Made by a program: the position numbers and the translations under genes
In this document: positions 1-3,960 of the stretch, in pieces
Position numbering within the stretch: position 1 is the first letter of the stretch
Layout: every line of letters starts with the position of its first letter
Assembly (NCBI GenBank): GCA_016780605.1
Contig: JADHLS010000371.1
Location: 1-5,929 of the forward strand
Source: Reyranella sp.
GTDB taxonomy: Bacteria > Pseudomonadota > Alphaproteobacteria > Reyranellales > Reyranellaceae
Direction: 5' to 3'
Length of the DNA: 5,929 nt
Notes under the pieces: generated by a model
The model's database searches: none
The model's input: only the letters and a program-made list of their open reading frames with translations
Told to the model about the DNA's origin: nothing

Positions 1-491
1 CCAAGGACGTCTACGGGCTCGGTCAGACCGGGCTCGGCTGGCTGATCGCCTGCTTCGCCGGCGGGGCGCTCACCGGCTCGATTGCGATCTCGACGCACGG
101 CGCCCACATCCGGCCGGCGCGCACCATGCTGGTCTGTGCGGGGCTGTGGTTCACCCTCAACCTCGTCTTCGCCTGGATCACGCTCCCGGTGCTGGGCCAG
201 GTCGTGCTGTTCGTGTCGGGGTTCGTGCAGAGCTTCTGCATGATCCCGATGGCCGTGCTGCTGCTGCGCGTCGCCGACCCGGCCTTCCGCGGCCGCGTCA
301 TGGGGGTGCGCATGCTGGTGGTCTACGGCATGGGCATCGGGCTGTTGCTGGCCGGGCCGCTGGTTGAGCACGCCGGCTTTTCGGCGACTGGCTCGATGTT
401 CAGTGTCGTCGGCATCGTCTTTACGATCGTGATCGGATTCCACTGGCGCGCCCATCTCTGGGATCCCCGAGCCAGCGCCAACGTCCGATAG
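1..491 (+). CDS. MFS transporter, C-terminal part (5' end outside window)
   Basis: This is an inner-membrane major facilitator superfamily protein, probably a drug or metabolite exporter of the MFS_3 (EntS-like) type; the substrate cannot be told. The reading frame enters at base 3 and runs 162 codons to a TAG at 489-491, so only the last five or so membrane helices are visible. Hydrophobic stretches include one around GLGWLIACFAGGALTGSI, then LVCAGLWFTLNLVFAW, VVLFVSGFVQSFCMIPMAVL, LVVYGMGIGLLLAGPLV and a last one ending in IGFHW. The loop FRGRVMGVRML, between two helices, is the cytoplasmic Arg/Gly motif usual in the second half of MFS_3 proteins. The tail is short and polar (RAHLWDPRASANVR). 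The LpxR-like gene follows 39 nt downstream on the same strand, so the two may share a transcript. Family assignment is fairly sure; function is inferred from family only. Confidence 0.85.
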   Translation, partial: KDVYGLGQTGLGWLIACFAGGALTGSIAISTHGAHIRPARTMLVCAGLWFTLNLVFAWITLPVLGQVVLFVSGFVQSFCMIPMAVLLLRVADPAFRGRVMGVRMLVVYGMGIGLLLAGPLVEHAGFSATGSMFSVVGIVFTIVIGFHWRAHLWDPRASANVR

Positions 492-530
492 CGGACCGGA
501 ACCGTCCGTCGGCGGTTGCGTTGGCAGACG

Positions 531-1619
531 ATGCAGCTTCGCATCGGCAGGATCGCCGTCCTCGCGACAGTGCTCGTCGCCGGGCCGATCGTTGCCCATG
601 CCGCGGACGATCCGCCACCGCCACCCTCGGCGACCGAAAGTGAAAGCCGCAGCATCTTCGTCTTCCAGATCGAGAACGACGTCTTCAACCGCTTCAGCCC
701 GACCGACCGCGACTACACCAACGGGGTGCGGCTGGGCTGGCTGTCGCCCGCTATCACTGACATGCCTGCCGGCTGGGTGGCACTGACCACGATACCGACC
801 TTCTTCGGCGAGCCGAAGTCCGACGCGGCGGTGCGCCGCTTCGGCCTGTCGATCGGCCAGAACCTCTATACGCCCGACGACACGTTCGCGAGCCAGCCGA
901 TCTACAACGACCGGCCCTATGCGGCGTGGCTCTATGCCAGCTTCGCCCTGCAATATACCTACAAACGCTTCGACGAGAAGACGCGCACGCTGGAGCCGGT
1001 GCGGCTCGACACCCTGCAGCTCGACCTCGGCGTGATCGGCCCGGCGGCCGGCGGCGAGTTCGTGCAGAACAACTTCCACAACATTATCGGTGTGGCCCGG
1101 GCCAACGGCTGGGCCAATCAGCTGCACAACGAGCCGACAATCGGGCTCGGCTTCGAGCGGCGGTGGCGCACCGCCCGAGCGACGGTGATCGAGGACCCCA
1201 AGCTCGAGGTCGATGTCATCCCGCGCATCGGCGGGACGCTGGGCAACGTGGCGATCTATGGCGATGTCGGCGGCACGGCGCGCATCGGCAAGAACCTGCG
1301 CGACGATTTCGGCCCGCCGCGCCCCCGCCCCGCGTTGCCGAGCTCGGAGGCTTTCATCGGCGACGGCAGCTTCGGCTGGTACCTCTTCGCCGGGCTCGAT
1401 GGTCAGGTGGTCGGCCGTAACATCTTCCTGGACGGGAACACGGACGGCTACAGCCTGCGCGTGTCGCACCGGCCGTTCGTCGGCGAGGCGCAGGTAGGAC
1501 TTGCCGTGACGTATCACGGCGTGCGGCTCACCTACACGCAGGTGATACGCACGCCGGAATTCTACGAACAGAACCGCTGGACGCAGTTCGGCTCGATCAA
1601 CGTAACTTTCAGGTATTGA
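531..1619 (+). CDS. lpxR: Lipid A deacylase, LpxR family (DUF2219), outer-membrane beta-barrel
   Basis: LpxR-type enzymes sit in the outer membrane and remove the 3'-acyloxyacyl chain of lipid A. From the ATG at 531 the protein has 362 residues, beginning with a Sec signal peptide (MQLRIGRIAVLATVLVAG, likely cleaved after AHA at residue 24) and a Pro-rich spacer. Family hallmarks follow: ENDVF (residues 48-52), TDRDYTNGVRLGW (58-70), the GQN-Y-P-D region and NDRPYAAWLY (126-135). NNFHNIIG then places His183 where the family has its presumed catalytic histidine, followed by GWANQLHNEP. The chain ends in INVTFRY; a terminal aromatic residue is the usual barrel-assembly signal. A TTG at 516 would add five residues (MRWQT) but its only purine-rich stretch directly abuts it, so I prefer 531. 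Length is normal for the family. Family call is strong; lipid A as the substrate here is inferred. Confidence 0.88.
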   Translation: MQLRIGRIAVLATVLVAGPIVAHAADDPPPPPSATESESRSIFVFQIENDVFNRFSPTDRDYTNGVRLGWLSPAITDMPAGWVALTTIPTFFGEPKSDAAVRRFGLSIGQNLYTPDDTFASQPIYNDRPYAAWLYASFALQYTYKRFDEKTRTLEPVRLDTLQLDLGVIGPAAGGEFVQNNFHNIIGVARANGWANQLHNEPTIGLGFERRWRTARATVIEDPKLEVDVIPRIGGTLGNVAIYGDVGGTARIGKNLRDDFGPPRPRPALPSSEAFIGDGSFGWYLFAGLDGQVVGRNIFLDGNTDGYSLRVSHRPFVGEAQVGLAVTYHGVRLTYTQVIRTPEFYEQNRWTQFGSINVTFRY

Positions 1620-1637
1620 GCTGCCACCGATGGAACG

Positions 1638-1793
1638 TCAGATGCGTCCCATCAGCAACAGGATCACGACGATGATCAGCACCAGGCCGATGCCGCCGCT
1701 GGGGTAGTAGCCCCAACCGCTGCTGTACGGCCAGGCGGGCAAGGCACCGATCAGGATCAGGATGAGGATGATCAGGAGAATGGTGCCCAGCAT
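1638..1793 (-). CDS. DUF3309 family small membrane protein
   Basis: This 51-residue protein belongs to a short alphaproteobacterial/betaproteobacterial family (DUF3309) of unknown function. It starts MLGTILLIILILILIGALPAW, giving one hydrophobic helix (about 2-18). A glycine/aromatic loop with WPYSSGWGYYPSGG (21-34) follows, then a second helix (about 35-48) ending in MGRI. Pattern and length match the family as I know it: MLGTILLI start, GALP-W turn, GWGYYPSGG loop, GR at the end. The start at 1793 is supported by a strong ribosome binding site seven nucleotides upstream that overlaps the sodB stop, so the gene is almost certainly co-transcribed and perhaps translationally coupled with sodB. 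A role in envelope or stress physiology is only suggested by that position; no catalytic residues are visible. Confidence 0.85.
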   Translation of the reverse strand: MLGTILLIILILILIGALPAWPYSSGWGYYPSGGIGLVLIIVVILLLMGRI

Positions 1794-1798
1794 GACGG

Positions 1799-1807
1799 CT
1801 CCTTCCT
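1799..1807 (-). promoter_or_regulatory. Strong ribosome binding site of the DUF3309 gene
   Basis: On the minus strand the sequence reads AGGAAGGAG, five nucleotides from the start at GCCGTC-ATG spacing (GGAG core to ATG about 5-6 nt). Its first two bases are the last two of the sodB TAG stop. Ribosomes finishing sodB would release directly on this site, which supports coupling and fixes the 1793 start. Confidence 0.75.
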
Positions 1808-2417
1808 AGCCGAGGTTTTCCTCGGCGAATGACCAGTTGGCGAGCTTCTCCAGCCAGGCCTGCACATGGTCCGGCCGGCGGTTCTGGTAGTCGAGGTAGT
1901 AGGCGTGCTCCCAGACGTCGGCGACGAGCAGAGCCTTGCCGCCGTGCGCGAGCGGCGTGTCGGCATTCGAGGTGGTCTGGATGGCGAGCTTGCCGTCCTT
2001 GGCCACGAGCCAGGCCCAGCCGCTGCCGAACTGGCCGACCGCGGCGGCCTTGAAGGCCTTCTGGAACTCCTCGAGGCCGCCGAAGCTGTCCTCGAGCGCC
2101 TTCTTGATCTTGCCCGAGGGCGTGCCGCCCTTCGCGGTCATGCTGTGCCAGTAGAAATCGTGGTTCCAAGCCTGGGCGGCATTGTTGAAGATCGCCTTCG
2201 CCTTCTCGTCCTTGGCCGACTTCTTGATGATCTCCTCTAGCGTCTCGCTTGCGTAGGGGGTGCCCTCGATCAGCTCGTTGAGCTTGTCGACATAGGCCTT
2301 GTGATGCTTGCCGTAGTGGAAGGAGATCGTCTTGGCGGAGATGACGGGCGCGAGCGCGTCCTCGGCATAGGGAAGCTTGGGGAGGGTGAAGGGGGCTTTT
2401 CCTTTGTCCAAAGGCAT
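1806..2417 (-). CDS. sodB: Superoxide dismutase, Fe-type (Fe/Mn family)
   Basis: This cytoplasmic enzyme converts superoxide to oxygen and hydrogen peroxide; there is no signal peptide. It has 203 residues, near the usual 190-210. The N-terminal helical hairpin domain carries LPKLPYAEDALAPVIS and FHYGKHHKAYV, followed by the C-terminal alpha/beta domain. The four metal ligands are present: His34, His86 (WNHDFYW), Asp167 and His171 (DVWEHAYY). Gln82 in NNAAQAWNH and Ala152 in TSNADTPL match the Fe-SOD pattern; Mn-SODs have Gly at the first site and Gln at the second. Metal choice is inferred from these residues. The ATG at 2417 gives the conventional start (MPLDKGKAPFTLPKL) and has CGGAG eight nt upstream. 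An upstream in-frame ATG at 2486 would add 23 residues unlike the family. The gene heads a two-gene unit with the DUF3309 gene and is divergent from bfr. Confidence 0.96.
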   Translation of the reverse strand: MPLDKGKAPFTLPKLPYAEDALAPVISAKTISFHYGKHHKAYVDKLNELIEGTPYASETLEEIIKKSAKDEKAKAIFNNAAQAWNHDFYWHSMTAKGGTPSGKIKKALEDSFGGLEEFQKAFKAAAVGQFGSGWAWLVAKDGKLAIQTTSNADTPLAHGGKALLVADVWEHAYYLDYQNRRPDHVQAWLEKLANWSFAEENLG

Positions 2418-2435
2418 GACGCGTACTCCGGCTGA

Positions 2436-2453
2436 CCCGGCAAACAAGCCGGG
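2436..2453 (-). promoter_or_regulatory. Stem-loop in the sodB 5' leader
   Basis: A perfect 6-bp inverted repeat, CCCGGC / GCCGGG around a 6-nt loop (plus-strand AAACAA), extends to 7 bp with a G-U pair. In the sodB mRNA it would form a GC-rich hairpin ending five or six nt upstream of the CGGAG ribosome binding site and 18 nt from the AUG. It could stabilise the message or influence ribosome access. There is no U-tract, so it is not a terminator. The inverted repeat is directly visible; a function is inference. Confidence 0.4.
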
Positions 2454-2698
2454 CGGGCTGTGGATGGTTGGTGAACGTCCGAACAACGCCGACGTTGCGA
2501 CGCGCCGGACGGCGGCAGATTGCCAGAGGAAGTGATGCAGTGTGACGTCGGTGACCGCGACTTTTTCTCACGGGAACCGCAGGGCGATTCCCCTCGCGGG
2601 ACGTTGCCGACAGATTTATGAGCGAACGGTTCTCAGTCGCGCACTCCGCGGTTGCATCATGCGCCTTGCGTTGTATCTGTAGCGCGATACCGCATTGC

Positions 2699-2705
2699 GA
2701 GGAGG
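2699..2705 (+). promoter_or_regulatory. bfr ribosome binding site, decides the GTG start
   Basis: GAGGAGG lies five nucleotides before the GTG at 2711. It is an almost ideal Shine-Dalgarno match and shows that bfr starts at this GTG, which also gives the family-typical N-terminus MKGNP, rather than at the in-frame ATG at 2618. Confidence 0.8.
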
Positions 2706-2710
2706 CCGCC

Positions 2711-3196
2711 GTGAAAGGCAATCCCCAGATCATCGCCGAGCTCAACAAGCTCCTGAAGAACGAGCTCACGGCGATCAATCAGTATTTCCTGCACGCTCGG
2801 ATGATGCAGCACTGGGGCTTCGAGCGGCTGGGCAAGAAGATCTACGAGGAATCGATCGGCGAGATGAAGCATGCCGACAAGCTGATCAAGCGCATTCTCG
2901 TGCTCGATGGCCTGCCCAACCTGCAGGATCTCGGCAAGCTTGGCGTTGGTGAGGACGTGCCGGAATGCCTCGCCGCCGATCTCAAGCTCGAGAACGCGGC
3001 TCGCACCGCTCTGGTCGCGGCGGTCGCCCACTGCGAGACCGCCAAGGATTTCGTCAGCCGCGAGATCGTGGTCGACATCCTCGAGGACGCCGAGGAGCAC
3101 ATCGATTTCCTCGAGACCGAGATCGCGCTGATCGACAAGGTGGGCGTGCAGAACTACCTGCAGACCCAGATCGGCGAAGGCAAGGAGCCGAGCTAA
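2711..3196 (+). CDS. bfr: Bacterioferritin (haem-containing iron-storage protein)
   Basis: Bacterioferritin forms a 24-subunit cytoplasmic shell with haem at the subunit interfaces, oxidises Fe(II) and stores it as a ferric mineral. The protein has 161 residues (family about 155-160) and begins [30 protein letters not shown]. With E. coli Bfr numbering, which fits without gaps, the ferroxidase ligands Glu18, Glu51, His54, Glu94 and His130 are present, as are Tyr25 and the haem ligand Met52. Position 127, a bridging Glu in E. coli, is Ala in EDAEEHIDF, with Glu128 and Glu129 next to it. The inner-surface iron site residues His46 and Asp50 of E. coli are Glu46 and Gly50. So the enzyme looks like a real Bfr with a modified iron centre. 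It is divergent from sodB and convergent with bfd, its usual reductase partner, with stops seven nt apart. Confidence 0.96.
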   Translation: MKGNPQIIAELNKLLKNELTAINQYFLHARMMQHWGFERLGKKIYEESIGEMKHADKLIKRILVLDGLPNLQDLGKLGVGEDVPECLAADLKLENAARTALVAAVAHCETAKDFVSREIVVDILEDAEEHIDFLETEIALIDKVGVQNYLQTQIGEGKEPS

Positions 3197-3203
3197 AAAG
3201 GGA

Positions 3204-3407
3204 CTAGTCCGCCGCGAGAAGATTGGGCGCGGCCGCGCGGTCCGTGGCGACCGTCTGGGCGATGCGCTCGCGCATGTCGCAGGCGCAGCTGCCGCATTGG
3301 GGGCTCTTGCCGCAGGCGCGGAAGACGTCAACCGGCCGGCGAGCGCCGGCGCGGACGGCGGCGTCAACTTCACGATCCCGAATGGCCCGGCAGATGCAGA
3401 CGTACAT
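3204..3407 (-). CDS. bfd: Bacterioferritin-associated ferredoxin, [2Fe-2S]
   Basis: Bfd binds bacterioferritin near the haem and delivers electrons that reduce the stored ferric core, releasing Fe(II). The protein has 67 residues from the ATG at 3407 (MYVCICRAIRDREVDAAVRAG). The four cluster ligands Cys4, Cys6, Cys38 and Cys41 (C-x-C-x31-C-x2-C, with CGSCAC at the second pair) lie at the same positions as in E. coli Bfd. Cys32 and Cys43 are extra. A longer frame to 3455 would add 16 residues before the family start and run over the regulatory site, so I reject it. GGAAGG, 12 nt upstream, is a somewhat distant ribosome binding site. A TTGACG/TATCTT promoter with a Fur-like box precedes the gene, consistent with expression under iron shortage. 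The orientation opposite to bfr keeps storage and release under separate promoters. Confidence 0.95.
   Translation of the reverse strand: MYVCICRAIRDREVDAAVRAGARRPVDVFRACGKSPQCGSCACDMRERIAQTVATDRAAAPNLLAAD
3211..3233 (+). repeat. Inverted repeat downstream of bfr, inside the bfd 3' end
   Basis: GCCGCG and CGCGGC form a perfect 6-bp stem with an 11-nt loop, starting 15 nt after the bfr stop. It could mark or protect the bfr mRNA 3' end, but there is no U-tract and it lies within the bfd coding region, so it may simply reflect coding sequence. Confidence 0.25.
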
Positions 3408-3433
3408 GCCTTGCGACAGCCTTCCTATGCAGA

Positions 3434-3448
3434 TGCGACTTACTCGCA
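3434..3448 (-). promoter_or_regulatory. Fur-box-like operator of bfd
   Basis: The inverted repeat TGCGA-N5-TCGCA (minus strand TGCGAGTAAGTCGCA) resembles the GC-rich Fur-box form TGCGAATNATTCGCA known from several proteobacteria. It covers about +1 to +15 of the transcript predicted from the neighbouring promoter, a position where a repressor would block initiation. Iron-loaded Fur repressing bfd fits the known iron-starvation induction of bfd in E. coli and Pseudomonas. Which regulator (Fur, Mur or another) uses it here cannot be read from the sequence. Confidence 0.5.
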
Positions 3449-3454
3449 GGTGCA

Positions 3455-3484
3455 AAGATAGGGGTGGCCCACCATCCTCGTCAA
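3455..3484 (-). promoter_or_regulatory. Predicted sigma70-type promoter of bfd
   Basis: On the minus strand, TTGACG (3484-3479, five of six matches to the consensus) is followed after 18 bp by TATCTT (3460-3455, four of six). Transcription should start near 3448, giving a leader of about 40 nt before the bfd ATG. The spacer contains an 11-bp palindrome. The whole element lies in the 96-bp gap between bfd and the thioesterase stop. Confidence 0.55.
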
Positions 3485-3503
3485 GGGGTCGCTCAGGCGG
3501 CGG

Positions 3504-3935
3504 CTAAAAGCCTGGCAGCAAATACTTTTCCAGCCTGGTCCGCAGGCCACTATCGATCGGATGGGGCGTCTTGCCCCTGAGGCGGACGACGGTCATCTCG
3601 GCCGCCGCGATGCAGGTCCCGTCCTTGAAGGCCGCCGATCCGACGGTGAGCGAACTGGTGCCGATCTTGATCACGCCGGTGCCCAGGGCGACCTGGCCGG
3701 GCCAGTGTGATTCGGCCAGGAAGCTCACGGTCATGCCAGCCGAGATGCCGCGCGTGCCGTCGCCGTTCTGCGTCAGGCCCATGTCGCGCATGAAGGTAAG
3801 ACGGGCGGTTTCCATGTAGGCGCAGATCGCCACGTTGTTCACGTGGCCGGCGGCGTCCTGGTCGGAGAAGCGCACCGTGTCGGTGCACCAGTGCGGGTAG
3901 ATCGAGCGATCCTGCAGGCGTTTGTCGCGTGACAT
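3504..3935 (-). CDS. Acyl-CoA thioesterase, 4HBT/hotdog fold
   Basis: Hotdog-fold thioesterases of the 4-hydroxybenzoyl-CoA thioesterase type hydrolyse acyl-CoA or aryl-CoA thioesters in the cytoplasm. The 143-residue protein (family about 130-150) carries the signature RFSDQDAAGHVNNVAICAYMETAR at residues 22-45; Asp27, just before Ala-Ala-Gly-His-Val-Asn-Asn, is the likely catalytic acid/base. The remaining beta strands, such as GMTVSFLAES and LGTGVIKIGTSSLTV, fit the fold. The substrate cannot be told. The ATG at 3935 is chosen because the conserved domain begins shortly after it. An ATG at 3962 would add nine residues (MAAGCYTRR) and its codon overlaps the start codon of the divergent dehydrogenase. 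Neither start has a clear ribosome binding site. Confidence 0.85.
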   Translation of the reverse strand: MSRDKRLQDRSIYPHWCTDTVRFSDQDAAGHVNNVAICAYMETARLTFMRDMGLTQNGDGTRGISAGMTVSFLAESHWPGQVALGTGVIKIGTSSLTVGSAAFKDGTCIAAAEMTVVRLRGKTPHPIDSGLRTRLEKYLLPGF

Positions 3936-3951
3936 GCGGCGAGTGTAGCAT
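3922..3951 (+). promoter_or_regulatory. Weak candidate promoter of the acyl-CoA dehydrogenase gene
   Basis: TTGTCG (3922-3927) and TAGCAT (3946-3951) are 18 bp apart, each four of six matches to the consensus. A start about seven nt downstream would fall at 3958-3960, directly at the ATG at 3961, so the message would have almost no leader. This agrees with the absence of a ribosome binding site, but the match is weak and lies partly in the thioesterase gene. Confidence 0.25.
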
Positions 3952-3960
3952 CCCGCCGCC

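Larger units (their letters stand above)
2418..2710. promoter_or_regulatory. Divergent sodB / bfr intergenic region
   Basis: These 293 bp must hold the promoters of sodB (minus) and bfr (plus); I find no convincing gene here. For bfr a weak candidate promoter is TTGCAT (2652-2657) with TATCTG (2674-2679), spacer 16, only three of six matches at -10. I could not pick a sodB promoter. Small repeats are present: CAACG-N4-CGTTG (2484-2497), the 8-mer GACGTTGC at 2491 and again at 2601, and GTGAC repeated with a 9-bp period (2542-2555). I looked for Irr-type, RirA-type and classical Fur boxes and saw none that I would call. An in-frame ATG at 2618 extends bfr on paper but is not the real start. 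Confidence 0.5.

Noticed and set aside
1620..1637. Bidirectional terminator between the LpxR and DUF3309 genes
   Set aside because: The 18-bp gap has no stem longer than three pairs and no T-tract.
2418..2486. SodB start at 2486 with a 23-residue extension
   Set aside because: The extension has no signal-peptide or family character and would cover the leader hairpin and the CGGAG ribosome binding site; 2417 gives the normal SOD N-terminus.
2618..2710. N-terminal extension of bfr from an in-frame ATG at 2618
   Set aside because: The 31 extra residues are unlike any bacterioferritin start, and the GTG at 2711 has a near-perfect ribosome binding site and gives the canonical MKGNP start.
2418..2710. 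Irr, RirA or classical Fur box before sodB or bfr
   Set aside because: I looked for TTTAGAA-N3-TTCTAAA-like, TGA-N9-TCA-like and GATAAT-type repeats and found no adequate match.
1609..2778. Long minus-strand frame of 389 codons across sodB
   Set aside because: It is out of frame with the clearly real SodB and DUF3309 proteins, is Arg-rich and low in complexity, and reflects high GC content.
3201..3210. GGACTAGTCC palindrome plus T5 as a bfd terminator
   Set aside because: With a loop of four nt only three base pairs remain, too weak for an intrinsic terminator; kept only as part of the convergent-end finding.
2657..3373. Minus-strand frame of 238 codons opposite bfr
   Set aside because: It is the antisense shadow of bfr and runs through bfd in another frame; no recognisable domain and no good start.
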